Shown: positions 11,696 through 23,509, counted from the first letter of the stretch. The stretch is DNA of 64,000 nucleotides from Porpolomopsis calyptriformis (GCA_951640195.1 OX621166.1:1542501-1606500), one strand, 5' to 3'. A program made the numbers and translations. Notes: generated by a model from the letters alone, not told the origin.

Positions 11696-13126
11696 ATGCT
11701 CAATTTGCTCGCGATGTGAGCCTAATCCCATTTGCCTTTCTCTCTTTTGACCTCACCGACCTCCCCTAGAAACGATAACCGCCGAGAGTCTTCAATTTCT
11801 CACGAAGGTTCGACCAGCCATATGCTCGCAGACATGAACACCGACTCCAACCACTCCAACCAACCTCTCGATCCTCCCTCTCTCCCATTCGCCCCTCCCC
11901 GCCCCAACGACTCCCAGAGACCAGGCCTTCCCGTCTCGCTCAGCGTCAACTATCTCCCCACAAAATTCTCCTCTCTCAATAGTGCTCGTAGAAGGAAAGG
12001 CCTCAAAACGGTCGATGGCGTCCTGCCAAAACGAGGTGGTGGTGTAGAGGCCTTCAAGAGTGGCGAGGCTCGCATGCCTGGCGAAAATGACGAAGATTAT
12101 GACGGCGTCTCCGGTGGCTGGTTCGGTGGGAAGAGCGCTGTTCCCGTACAACTACGCTGGAATAGATTCAAGTGGACCCTTTTTGTCGCAAATATTTTCG
12201 TATGTTCCCCCGCTCCCATCCTCGACCAAACACCACAACTTACCCACCCTCTTTAGTTGACCATATACTCTATAATTTCCATTATATTTTGCCTCCTGAC
12301 TTGGTTCGACGTTTGGACCCTCGCCGACGTCGTCCGCGTCGGTAACAGACCAGAGCTCATCCTCTCCACCCTCGCTGCCGCCCTCGGCATCTTCACCTCT
12401 GTTATCGGGTGGGCCGGCATCCTCCTCAACAACCGCTCCTTCCTCGCCATCTACACCTTCCTCCTCTGGATCTGCTTCGCGTTCCTCGTCGTGCCGGGCT
12501 ACATGACCTACCGCCGCCGTACGTTCAACCTCGAGGGCAAAATCAACAATCAATGGTCCCGCTCTCTCGGCGACTTGGGCCGCCTGCGTATACAGAACAG
12601 TTTGCAGTGTTGCGGCTACTTCAGTCCTTTTGTAGAGGCGACTGTGAGCCAGACATGCTACTCGAGGAGTGTTCTTCCGGGCTGCAAGCACGCCTACTTC
12701 TTCTTTGAAAAAGACGTCCTCGGCAGGTGGTACAAGGTCGCGTTCGCAATCGTCCCTTTCCATATCTTCGTCATGGTCGCCGGGCTTTTATGCTCCAATC
12801 ATGTAACATACAGGTTCGGGAAGGGGATGATGCCCAAGGCGTATCGACTGAGCATGAATAGCATGGCGGTCATCATGGACAATTACGCCAGGTACGCTCT
12901 ATACTCGTTTTACTCATTCAAGCTGAGTTGATGGATGTCCTGCAACAGTCAACTAGCGGCACAATACGGCGAAGACGTCGCTTCCCAGGTGTTGTCACAC
13001 TCCAAGTCGACGCTCCAGCTTGACACCAATGTGCCAAGGCCGTTCAGTTCCGGGATCAGTCCGTTCGGAGGCAACAGACACTCTATGTATGGCAGTCTTC
13101 GCAGCCAACCGGACTCAGCTATATAG
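11696..13126 (+). CDS. Tetraspanin, Tsp2-like
   Basis: Four membrane segments are visible after splicing: LFVANIFLTIYSIISIIFCL, ILSTLAAALGIFTSVIGWAG, FLAIYTFLLWICFAFLVVPG and WYKVAFAIVPFHIFVMVAGL. The large outer loop between the third and fourth has the family hallmark CCG (SLQCCGYFSP) plus two further Cys (SQTC and PGCK). The cytosolic N-terminus is long (about 140 residues) and disordered, as in basidiomycete Tsp2 proteins. Introns lie after NIF and inside NYAS. No ATG opens the main frame, so I infer a short first exon (ATG at 11696, MLNLLA) joined by a GTGAGC...CCCTAG intron. A start at the internal Met near 11821 is the alternative. Tetraspanins organise plasma-membrane domains at hyphal tips and penetration sites. 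Confidence 0.88.
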
Positions 13127-13741
13127 CATTGGCTCGTTTCTTCCTCTCACTCGTTTTGTTCTTTCACTAGCCATCCCCAGTTGTTTCCATGCAATTGACG
13201 CAATATCATCTATATTATTGATCACAAGTAACGATCATCCTTCGTTAGCATCCAATAATCGCTAGGTTTTGAACATCCTTGAACTCTTTGCATACACTCG
13301 GTTCCTCCTTGGGTTCCTTGTGATGACTTTCGGAATGATTTTGTAGACCATTGCAAGGTGGCACAACAGGAATAGATTGTACCGTCCGCGCTCCGAAATG
13401 ACAAAGAACTCTTTGAGCGTTTTACGATCAAAAAGGAATCACCGATTGTTGGTGTATCTACCGAGTTGGCAAAGGAAAATATTACAAATGTAAGTCTCGA
13501 CGCACTCGAATACGGAAAGGATAGCGGAAAGGATGAATAAACCATCCTCTGCTTTCGGCGAGAATCCGAGTGTGCATAATGTTCCCTAGTGGCGGCGCGC
13601 GGAAGATGTCCAAGGCTGGTGGCATGAGGAATCCGCAAGGAAATTGGTCACCCCCACCGGAAAAATCACCGTTCTAGTGTATGGATGACTCGTGATACGA
13701 TCACCAGTTCCACACGGGGATAAATGCGAGCCGTGATGAGC
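13127..13741. other. Intergenic left of the transposon, with a possible gene remnant
   Basis: Between the tetraspanin stop and the transposon. Two neighbouring open stretches (13376-13489 and 13590-13688) join through GTAAGT...CCCTAG and read like protein (FERFTIKKESPIVGVSTEL; WWHEESARKLVTPTGKITV). They have no start and stop abruptly. They may be a decayed gene piece. Family not recognised. Confidence 0.3.
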
Positions 13742-13753
13742 GCCCTCCTTGGG
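13742..13753 (+). repeat. Left 12-base direct repeat flanking the transposon
   Basis: GCCCTCCTTGGG, identical to 18143-18154 in the same orientation. Candidate target-site duplication. A 10-base piece of it (CCTCCTTGGG) also occurs at 13304-13313, which weakens the argument a little. Confidence 0.5.
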
Positions 13754-13755
13754 AG

Positions 13756-13778
13756 AAAAAGGTCATACGCAGGGAAAT
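13756..13778 (+). repeat. Left terminal inverted repeat
   Basis: 23 bases with core GGTCATACGCAGGGAA, matching the reverse complement of 18120-18142 at 20 positions. Two weaker copies of the AGCAGGGA/CGCAGGGA core follow within 70 bases and could be transposase binding sites. Confidence 0.65.
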
Positions 13779-13904
13779 CACTGCCGAAGGCGGCCAAAAA
13801 AGTAAGCAGGGATTTCAAAAACTGTATCTCAAGATCCACGCAGGGAAGTCGGCCTTGCCTTAGTCAAAGCCATAGTGACCCCTATATTATCTCATACACA
13901 AATC

Positions 13905-16900
13905 ATGTCCACCTTCGAGACCAATACTGTTATTGCTACTCTCAAAAGTACGCTGGATACAAGTAAACAGAGACAGTTTGAACAGAACTGGAAGGATGCG
14001 GTATGTTGAATCCTAATAGCATAATATTGGTTCCGGCTTCTTACCCTATCAAGGTTTCATCTCGCATCAAAAGTTGGCAGAAAACAGGGGGAGAGCAGCC
14101 ATCCTCGCTGGCACAGCTGGAATGGGAAAGCAACATTGTTGAATACGTCAATTTTGTTTATGGAAAGACACGCGTACATGGGAATGCCATCAAGGATGCT
14201 GTCCCTGCACCCCTTGATAAGCGTGTTCCCCTTCTCGGACCTCACTTTATTCCCCCGCCATATCTATATCTTCAGAAACGTCACACAGCACCTAAAATTG
14301 AACCCCACCTTGCACACCTCAAGCCATTAACGATTATCCACCCCTTCTACTTTGCTGGAATCAGCACCTGCCCTCGGTGTGGGTCTGCGGACACATACTG
14401 GGATGGATGGAATGCAAAGGGATCTCGGAACGTGCATGGAATTAGCCATGAGGAGTCCGCACTTGGCTTTCAGTTACGATGCAAACGATGCCGCAGTAAT
14501 GGTCAATTTTGCATTGCGACAACCAATCCTGTCTTCTGGGGGAACTGGGAGCACTGGAAGATTCCACGTACTCAATATCTTTATTGTGTTAATCCTGTTA
14601 TACTTACTGTGCATTTCCCAGGTGGTATTCCGCAATTCTTCAAACGATGCGCTGTCACTCGTGACCTGTTTGACCTCATCACTGAGCTACGTCCTTCAGA
14701 GACATCGGCAGGATTAGCAGCACATATAAAACGTATGTTGTTAATGCTTTAAATGTACTCAGATCAGATTAACACCTGTTGATTACAGAATTCCACTTAC
14801 TTGAGCATCGCCGGTTGTTTCTTGAATATCTTCAAGCCTTTCAGACACGACATCAAACACCTCTGCAACCACTTGCACTTATGCCATTTTGTAGCCTAGC
14901 AGGCAAAGCGAGTGAGGCAGGCACTGCTAGCTATGCATACGATGATGAATTGATAAGCGAGGATATGGTCAGCGAGGTCTACATCGAATACAGCAAACGT
15001 ACCCGACAGCAGGAGTCCGATGACTATGTGCGTTCACTGACAGGTACGCTACATTTTCATATACCAGTAAAACATTGTGCTAATAAGAAATAATATCAGC
15101 GGTCAGTCTATCTCTAGATCACACCTTCCGATGTGCATCAAAAGCGACAGTTGCCAGCTCAAAAAAGAGCCGAATGAGCCCTCTCAAGGCTCTCTTGAGC
15201 ATTGTTAATGAAGCCAATGAGATTGTGGCTTGGGTACGTTTATCCCGTCATTTGCTTACATCGGCAAGAACTCACTGTACATTTTTGCAGCGCTTCTGCC
15301 AAAGCCAGGCTAATGGAGAGATTGGTGAGGTATTGGAGGGCCTGAGGAAGAGATGCGAGATCATTGGTGCACCTTATCCAGACATCGTTGTCGCTGACAA
15401 CTGTTGTCACATTCGGAGTGAGGTTGCCCGATGTCTTCCAAGCACAGATGTCGTGCTAGATGTATACCACTTCATGATGAGGTACGCATGCCTTTAGAAT
15501 CTAATGCATTAAGCTTACCCAAGATGACAGATACCTCGCTTGTATCATTGGTGGTGCAAAGAATGCGTACAGGAAGGAGATTGCTAATGCTATTGTTGAC
15601 GCAATCTTGAAGACCCGAGCAGTTGGGCTGAAGCCAGCCACATACTGGCCAAAAGAGGAGCAAGCAAGGCGGCTGCAGTTGGCATACGACAGGTATGCAC
15701 AGAAAGGTGTATGGTCGGTAGCAGCATCGAAGGTACCTGCTTGTACTTCTTCGGCTTACCATTCAGTGGGCTGAGAATAATGATTAGGTCCACAGCGATC
15801 AACTACAACATGTGCAAAAAGGGTGCCTGTTTCGTCGGAGGCAGGATATACCCAGTGACGGCAGTCGCATTGAGGGATCCCACAAAGGCTGGAATAGCCT
15901 CCAGCATGCATATGCAAGCGGCATTGTTATGTTCACTGCGCTAAGTCATGATTTTGTCCTCCGACGCAATATTCGAGTTGCCAGCACAGGTCGCTATCGC
16001 CATCCCTCAGCCTTTATCCAGTCAATATATGGATCTCATCATGTCCGACTTGCAAATTTCACGGCGCACCTCTGGAACCTGATTCTCAAACAGCAGCCAT
16101 CTCTAAATCTCCAACCGCTCCCAACACTTCCAATCATTCAAACTGACGAAGCATTTGGTGTGATCAATTCCACCTATGCGATTACCTACAGAGGTTTGTT
16201 TGAGCCCGAGAAAGAAGAGGATAACGATTTCATAGATCTGTCAAATATTGACAATACACTTGATAACATTATCCAGGATTTAGGTATCGAGCTGGCGCAG
16301 CCTTTGGATGAGAAACCCGAGGTGACAGACATCGACGTTGGCCGCGATAGAACCACATCAGTGTGCCTGGACCCAGAGTCTACGTCGACAAGAAACCCTC
16401 TAGCAACTGCTACAATTCCGAAAGAATCCCCAAGGACATCTGAAAAACGAGGAGCTGAGCCAGTCCTCAATGCGACACTGAGCAAGAGAGGGAGGATGGA
16501 GCTTAGTCCATCGGACTCAGAGGTACGTTCTTATCTGACGCTGACAGTTGCCTCACCATGGCCGCGTGTTCACCCATATGTACAGCATCACCCCATCCAT
16601 GCTAGGGAAAGACAGGGAAAGACTTCGATTGATCTTCCCCTTGCTTTCCGCCAGTTCTTCTCACAGCAATCAAGAGAATCGTCGCCCTCAAAAGTTCCCA
16701 CTCTCAAGCCATCAGTAGCGGCAGCAGCATTCCCATCCCACCTTACCCAACCCCTTCCCCTTCCTGCAGCCCCTGCCGACAGCCAACTTACACGTTCAGA
16801 ACGATTTTTCTCATCTGCAACCAGTATTGATGTTCGAGCACTCAAAATAGCAAGCAATGCGGAATTCCATCTGTTCATGGACCTCCGTGCAGAACACAAG

Positions 16901-17705
16901 TGGGTTACCTACAACATGACCAGCACACGCTGGATTCGCGCTACCAACAACTACAACACCCATCTCCAACAATCCGGCATCCAAGATGCCGTCCTCAAGA
17001 ACCCCCGCGCCTTGATGGACAAGCTCGCAGAGATCGAGCCAACCATTGCAGACCGAATCCTCAAGAACGATTACATTGGTATGTGAATACATAACCCTTT
17101 CATTCCCAGAGCTCATCAATCGTCATCCAACTCTAGCTAAATCCAGCGGCACTGAAAGCTTCTGGAGACGGCATTGTGATGCTGTTGCGCTTGCGAAGGA
17201 TGAGACACCTGGTCAACTTAAGGTGTGTTTCTTTCCTTCTCACTGTTTCACTGCGTTCTCACCTTCAGGATGGCAGCGCAAGCCTGCAACATGCATGCGC
17301 TGTCGGACAATTATGTACCCTGGCCCAACCGGATCCCTAGCGAATCACAGGCGAGGCGTCTGCGCTGATGGGGTACGGTCGACTGCGAGGCCTGGCGAGC
17401 AGCTACCTGAATGGCCGCAGCCCGCAGGCATTTTTGTCTCGGGCACTCAATTCATCCCCATCGACTTTCTCAAGACACTCGCTGTCATTTACGAGAAGTT
17501 CGTTATCGAGAAAGCGCAGCCGTCGAACATACCTGCTGAGTATGAGGCCTTCGCGCGCATGCTCATTCGACGCACCATCATCCTACCGGATCAAACCCCC
17601 GCCTTCCAGCTTTACGACCTGCAGATGCCCCCCACACCCGCGGAGCTGCTGGCAACATCTGAGGGCAAGAACTACCTGCGCCTCGATGCCCTCTGCAACG
17701 ACTAG
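13905..17705 (+). CDS. DDE-type transposase with zinc ribbon (basidiomycete family)
   Basis: Eleven exons (13905-14000, 14054-14567, 14622-14732, 14789-15043, 15100-15233, 15291-15481, 15531-15732, 15788-16522, 16586-17078, 17137-17222, 17277-17705) join with all phases correct into about 1081 residues without a stop. The N-terminal third has a zinc ribbon, CPRCG near residue 138 and CKRC near 175. The likely catalytic core is LDHTFRCA (Asp near 332), VVADNCC (Asp near 405) and SRIEGSHKGWNSL (Glu near 530), followed by DFVLRRN. The D-D spacing of about 73 and the CC after the second Asp recall Mutator-like enzymes. It lacks KDZ hallmarks. A disordered linker leads to a C-terminal region with KNPRALMDKL, a WRRHCD block and a second zinc motif, CMRC then H and C, near residues 945-966. 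I recall this type from agaricomycete proteins of unknown function. It may match DUF6729-like families; that is unverified. Confidence 0.82.
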
Positions 17706-18119
17706 CCCCGGGCCTGCAAAACTCGAAGGCTCAGTGCCTTCGCGCTGTGCTTTCCATCAACTGCATGGATCCATTGTCCGACTTATCACCCATTCTTCAA
17801 AACCTCGCTTGCCAGGCTTCAACATGCCTGTTTTCTGGCGTTCCTGTGCATATGGTCTTTCATTTTGTACATGCCGTAGCTAGCCTATCTGTGTAGCTAC
17901 ATCAGTCTCAATCTATGCCTTGAGTTTTCGTGTGACTCACCTACGTGCCGCCCATCATCGCCCGCGGTCGGGTGGAAAGCCCTGCGTACGACAAATTTCC
18001 CTACCGAAACCCTTTTTTAGGGTTTACCCTTTTGCGGGTACGTCTCCCGTCGCACGTGAGACCCAATGGGTCGCTTGGGTCGTCGGACCTCAGAAAAAGG
18101 TCTCGGAGTCGGAAAATGG

Positions 18120-18142
18120 AATTCCCTGCGTATGTCCTTGTT
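18120..18142 (-). repeat. Right terminal inverted repeat
   Basis: Read on the minus strand it carries GGACATACGCAGGGAA, the partner of 13756-13778 with three mismatches. A related copy lies inward near 17979-17987. Confidence 0.65.
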
Positions 18143-18154
18143 GCCCTCCTTGGG
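18143..18154 (+). repeat. Right 12-base direct repeat flanking the transposon
   Basis: GCCCTCCTTGGG, identical to 13742-13753. It abuts the right inverted repeat directly, whereas two bases (AG) separate the left pair. Confidence 0.5.
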
Positions 18155-18735
18155 TCAACCAACGCCCAGGTGACCTCTTGCCTCTGTGTGAACGAGACTT
18201 GAAAGAGTAGCTGCGTCGTTCTGCTTAAACTGGACCTTGTGCGGTTTCAGCAAACGTCGATCTCGCGAAGTGACCGGAGAAGGCGAGAGCACTTGTATTT
18301 CTCCCCATTTTTTATCCGCTTCGCAGTTGCCTTTAGTTCCAGATCAGGAACCTCTTCGCAAACTATACCAGTCCAGGGTGTAAGTATGCACATCGTGGTT
18401 GGTACTTAGCTGCGTTTTCGGTGAAGAGTCCAAGGAGACAGTAATATGACCCCTGTATGACACTGTAGGTCATTGAGTTCCACCAATCACATCGTAGATT
18501 AATGGAACTTGACGACTTAACAATATATGCTGTGTCAGGTCATAGAAACAACCCCTCATCGTTCGCCAGTCTCCCCCTCAACCTCCTCGGATTCAACAAT
18601 AGCCTCTGATTTTTCAACGGAGGTTGGCACTCAGTGTAATCGGTATAGGGTGGCGGTACATACTCTTTCACCACGTTCACGTTCTAGGTGTCTGTATGTT
18701 TAAATGACAATCAATGCCACAACTCTGGTTCCGAC
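18155..18735. other. Intergenic right of the transposon
   Basis: Runs to the stop of the threonine deaminase gene. No supported frame, RNA gene or clear repeat is seen. It should contain that gene's 3' untranslated region. Confidence 0.5.
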
Positions 18736-20612
18736 TTATCCTCTCAGAAACCGTCTGTATACTTCATTTTCAGTCTCCTCCACGTAAGGGTAATTAAGCT
18801 TCTTTAAAAACTCGTCAAATTGCTCGTAGTCGCAAGGAGGTACCTGGATTCCAGCCAGAACCTTTCCAAGATCTGTGACAATGAGGCGGACGTTTGGGAA
18901 CCCGTGTGAAAAGTCCTCACCTGCTCCGTGATTGCGGTAATGGAACATGGATATATTCCACCCTTGATGCAAACCTGTAAGAAACTTCCGAAGTGCACCG
19001 GGTCGTTCTGGAAACTCTGAGAGACGTTCAACCGCTTGGTGAGGGCAGGGATAACATCGGAGACTAACCGAATCGGAATATCCGTTCGTGGGGAACCGTC
19101 GCACAGCCTCCGATCATGTATCGGGCGTGGCTCTTTGCCAATTCATCGTCGCTAATGTCGTAGCCTTTCATACCTTCCTGCTCGAGCGCAGATAGCACCG
19201 CAGATAGCTCGTCCCTCTTTGGAGGCGACTCTAGTAGGAATGATACGAAAACACGAGCTCTCTCTGGGGAATTATAACGGTAGGAGAATTCCGTTACTGC
19301 ACGAGGGTGAATAATGGAGTGTAAGGCGACGAAGCTGTGAAATTCAATTGAATGAGACTGAGCAAAAATAATTGAACGACTTGCCTCCCGGGCCTTTCAG
19401 GTATTTCAACACTAAACAGTGCCTCGCTTCCCTCACCAAGTTCCGCGCGCTCCGCAACGAAGCGCAAGCGGTCAAAATTCATATTGGCACCACTAAGTAT
19501 GGCAACATACTTTTTCTGTGCGCCGACAAGATTGTTATCGAGGATGTATCGCTTTAGAGCTGCGAGGGCAAGCGCCCCTGCGGGTTCGGCGATAGAGCGA
19601 GTATCTGCTTAAAATATAAGATAGGAAAGGGTTAGGATAAAATTTGGTTCACCTTCAAAGATGTCTTTAATGGCAGCGCAGAGTTCATCGTTGTCAACTT
19701 TGACAATGGGATCGGTCAAAAGTTCTTTGCAGATTCTAAATGTTTCCTCCCCGACGATCTTTACAGCTGTGCCATCACTAAAGGGACCCACTTCCGGCAA
19801 TGTGACACGTTCGCCTTTCTCCAAGCTCCTTGCCATGGCATCGCCGTCGACGGTTTCGGCACCGATGACTCTGATGCCCGGGCTACCTATCCTCTTGACG
19901 TATTCGAGGATGCCAGAAAGCAGTCCGCCACCTCCGACAGCAGCGAATATACCGTCAAGTTCGGTGTCCGATACTTGTTTCAGAATTTCCATACCCACTG
20001 TCCCTTGGCCTGCAATGACGAGTGGGTCGTCGTATGGAGGGACAAAAGTCAAGCCATACGCCGCGGCAAGTCGTGCGCATTCTACCTTGGCCTCGTCAAA
20101 ATCTGCGCCGTGGAGGACGACTTTTGCGCCCAAACGTGCGACGTTCCTGATTTTGATTGAGGGTGTGCCGCAGGGCATGACTATGGTACATGGGATACCG
20201 AGCTTGGCACCTGAAAGGGCGACCCCTTGTGCGTGGTTTCCTGGTCTGAGATGAGAAGAGAAGGGATATGTGGCGAGAGGGAGAGCTGACCGGCACTACA
20301 AGTGACAACACCCTTCCATCGCTCCTCTTCTGACAAGGCAGCCATGAAATTGTAAGCGCCACGGATCTTGAAGCTGAAGACCTGATGGAGATCTTCACGT
20401 TTGAGAAGTATCTGGTTGCCCAATTTCGCGCTCAAACAGGGCGCATGCACCAGAGGTGTCTCTTTGACGATCTCATAGACCTTTGATGTGAGGATGAGAC
20501 GTAGATAATCTGGTATTTTTGACGGTAGGAGGAGATGCTCGGCAAGGCGAGGATACGAATGAGGTATCGTTGCCGTGGACGCATATTCGAGGACGGCCAT
20601 CGTGAGAATCAT
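18736..20612 (-). CDS. ILV1: Threonine deaminase (first step of isoleucine synthesis)
   Basis: PLP enzyme turning threonine into 2-oxobutanoate and ammonia in mitochondria. After splicing: [40 protein letters not shown] (PLP lysine in SFKIRGA), [40 protein letters not shown] (phosphate-binding Gly loop), and [14 protein letters not shown]. Two C-terminal ACT-like regulatory modules follow: [20 protein letters not shown] and [13 protein letters not shown]...[26 protein letters not shown], ending [16 protein letters not shown]. These modules bind isoleucine (inhibitor) and valine in the family. Introns include one after HGA and one after RIFRF. Two ATGs are possible, 20612 and 20600. The N-terminus is short for a mitochondrial presequence. 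The PHD gene starts only 44 bases away on the other strand. Confidence 0.95.
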
Positions 20613-20656
20613 TCGGTGATAGTCCTCAACGCCCTTTCAGACGACGTCCATCATCC

Positions 20657-22903
20657 ATGGCCCAATCAGCCAGTATGGGTCCTCCCATTTCTCCGAGAGA
20701 GACTCGTCGCTCAGGCAGACGTTCAGCGCCTTCCGCCTCAACCAGCACTTCTCAATCCCCCCCGCCCGAGTCTACCTCGCAGCCAAACACCAAACCCCGT
20801 CGACAGTCCCTGCCCTCGTCGAATGGTGCAAATGGCAGAAACAGACGCTTGAAGCAGGAAGACACCGAAGATTCTATCAACGGCCACAAAAGCGCGCTAT
20901 CTACTACCTCCAGCACCCGGCCGACACATCCAAACGGTCGCAATAAACGCAGGGGAAAGGAGAAAGAAAAGCAACCAAATACGTCGGATCTCGTTCCTGA
21001 TTCGTCTGTCCCAAAAGCAAAACCAAGTGTCTCGAGCGAAGAGCCTCCTTTAGAGACACCCGAAGACGACGACCAGGGCATCACGCGTTGCGTCTGCGGA
21101 AGCACGGGTACGTCTTATTTTGTCCTTCATTCAACTATTGATACACATCTTGCAAGCAGAAGATGACCCCGATGCTGGTGAATTCATGGTGCAGTGTGAA
21201 ACGTGCAAAGTCTGGCAGCATGGCTTATGCATGGGTTACGAATCCGAAGATCAGCTCCACGATGGTGACTATTACTGCGAACAGTGTCGACCTGAATTAC
21301 ACCAGGACCTCCTCAAGTACATGCCCGTTCTCCTTCTTTCCTTCCAGTCCCTCACACTCTCCCACCGATCTAGGAAACTCCCAAAAAAGGCCCGTCATTC
21401 CTCCACAAACTCCCACAATCCAATTTCATCACGCCTGTCACGCTCACACTCCCCTTCTTATCTTGCCAAACCGTCCAAGAGAAGGAACACCATGAATAGC
21501 AGAGATGCCGCATTCGACGAAAGCCTGAAGGAAATCATAGAAGCAACCGCGGCGGAGGCTGCCGCAGCTCAGGACTCGCGAAGTATCGTATCCAATGCAA
21601 ACACCAACCAGCCTGAGCCAAAAGAAGAAGTTGGGCCAAGCAATCGCAGGAAGCGAAAACGACGCGGAGGAGATGACTCGTGAGCACCGCCATGATCGAT
21701 CCTACCTTGATTAGTTTTCGATCCCATCATCTTGTAGTGTATCCAAGAAACGGGCTAGATCTGCCTCAACCACCTCCGATCACCCTGCTGGGCCACCATC
21801 TGCCCGAGGAGAAACACCCGTGACCGTCGGTGGTTCCAAACCAACGCCGGCATCTGCTCCGGCCCCCAAAAGTCAAACAACACGTAACAGGCGAGGTGCC
21901 CGAAAACATATTGTCCACGAGCCTCTGCCACCTGCAGAAGGTGAAGAACGTAAGTCTACTTTATTCATGCTGAACATTCATTCAGTATTGATCCTTCTTT
22001 TTCCTTCAAGCAACTCAAGCCACCCTCCTCGCTAAGCGACAAGTTCCGGGCAGTCGCGCAAAACCAGCTCTGACGTCTAAACGAGCACTTCCTACGAGTG
22101 CTTCTCATGCTCCAGGGAGCACGGCACATGAACACGGGACACGGCGGAATTATTCTAATGGCGCGAATGGCACTTCGTCAACCACGCACGCGGCCACATC
22201 CTCTGAGTCATCACGAGCGTATCGCAACTCGCATGCTTACGCCGTGTCACAGCAACCATTGTTCACATCTTGGAATTTACCCGACTACCTGGCGCATCTG
22301 GAACCGATGTTGCCCACGGAGATACCCCGTCCACTTGAAGTGTGTGGCTCCGGAGTTCCACTCGCCGGGGCGGAAGTGGTTGAGAGAACGACGGAGAGGG
22401 GTGTGAAGGTGAAGTGGCCAAGTAAACGGACGAGCGTTTTGGACATGAATAAAAGAGTGCGGACGCTTGTGGAGTGGGTTGGGCGAGAACAAGCCAGTGC
22501 AATGGATCGTGGGAGACGGAGAGAGGCATTGGAAAGAGCTTACAAAGAGACCGCTAGGGAAAGGGAAGCGAGTGTCGTCCGTTCTGGCGGGTTGGGAGAG
22601 GAAAACGAACCTGGGGACCCGAAGAGTCACCCATTGACTGGTTCGGCCCGAGACGCAGCCGTCTTGGAGTCATCTCGGCAGGAGAATGATTCATCTTCTG
22701 ATCCTACTCATGCTTTAGCTCTGACTACAACGGCGGCGGCGGCGGTCACGGACGTGGAGGGTGGCTTTTCCGATTCGGCTCTGCGATTGTCGAATATGAA
22801 GTCTATGGAAGCTCTTATGGAGGAGCTGATTAGTTTTCAAGAGCGCTTTGGCCCAGGAGCGAAGACCAGGGAGCGGGAGCGTCGGTTGGCTTCCGCAACA
22901 TAA
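20657..22903 (+). CDS. CTI6: PHD-finger protein, Cti6-like (Rpd3L deacetylase complex)
   Basis: A single PHD finger is read across an intron: TRCVCGSTG, EDDPDAGEFMVQCETCKVWQ, HGLCMGYESEDQL, YYCEQCRPELHQ. This shows the Cys4-His-Cys3 ligands and the MGYESE block typical of Cti6, a reader of methylated H3K4 within the Rpd3L histone deacetylase complex and a contact of Cyc8-Tup1 in yeast. The rest is disordered and basic up to a conserved-looking region, WNLPDYLAHLEPMLPTEIPR, near the C-terminus, then a helical end rich in Arg and Glu. Introns separate the finger halves and three later blocks. The nuclear role is from the family. The start at 20657 is the first ATG and lies 44 bases from the divergent ILV1 ATG. 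Confidence 0.85.
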
Positions 22904-23509
22904 TGGAGATGAAAGCATAGATCATATTTTTTTCTTTGGCTTCTTGGGTCTCTACCACTCCCGGTTCATGCCATGTATTGGTTCTCTTGATATCCGCGTT
23001 TGCTCCCTTTCTCAGCATCACATACTCTGTAATATGGCATTCTATTGGTTAGATCACGCTCTAAAGAGTCAAGTGTGTAAATTTGAAATTACAAAATGGT
23101 CGCCCAATCACCAACCGGCTTTCCTTTCAATTGTCGGAAGCTCGGGCAGCCGAGTTGGCTTCGTGACTGGATATACACTGTTACGCTGTTTATAGATAGA
23201 TCAGGTTTAGGTTGTATCCTTCAACTCCACCGGTCAACCCGTGCAATGAAGGCAATCACATAGATTTATCAGAGAACTCGTGTACAATTGTATGCGTCAG
23301 GTGTTGAAACGTTACACAGAGCGTCCGAAGAAGTAAGGAGAGACCGTGTTCCGATGAATAATGTACAGAATAATGCAAGAAAATGAAGAGGTCATTACTC
23401 GGAAACAAGTGCAGGAGGATGGAGAGTATGAGAAGGTTGAGGATTGAAGGTCTACGGGGTGTTGGGGGAAATGAGAACACAATGATATTATGATGAGGGG
23501 CCTCACCAT
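22904..23509. other. Intergenic between convergent genes
   Basis: Between the CTI6 stop and the predicted stop of the terpene cyclase. No gene supported. If the last exon of the cyclase is mis-modelled, its true end lies here. Confidence 0.45.

Larger units (their letters stand above)
13742..18154. mobile_element. 4.4-kb DNA transposon with DDE transposase
   Basis: One transposase gene is bracketed by near-identical inverted ends (13756-13778 and 18120-18142; 20 of 23 positions match). Just outside these ends a 12-base direct repeat, GCCCTCCTTGGG, occurs at 13742-13753 and 18143-18154. Shorter CGCAGGGA-like subterminal repeats sit inside both ends (left near 13806 and 13839, right near 17979 as the complement). 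The simplest reading is an element plus a 12-base target duplication. Because the 12-mer itself begins CCC and ends GGG, it could instead be the imperfect outer end of the inverted repeat, with target duplication unresolved. An intact frame and well-matched ends suggest recent insertion. Confidence 0.72.

Noticed and set aside
17223..17276. Frame problem near the end of the transposase (CTTCAG acceptor leads to an early stop)
   Set aside because: Using the acceptor GGCAG at 17276 keeps the frame and yields the zinc motif CMRC.
13905..17705. KDZ (Kyakuja-Dileera-Zisupton) transposase
   Set aside because: The hallmark YDIACQ-type and CxC motifs are absent and the acidic residues sit in a different context.
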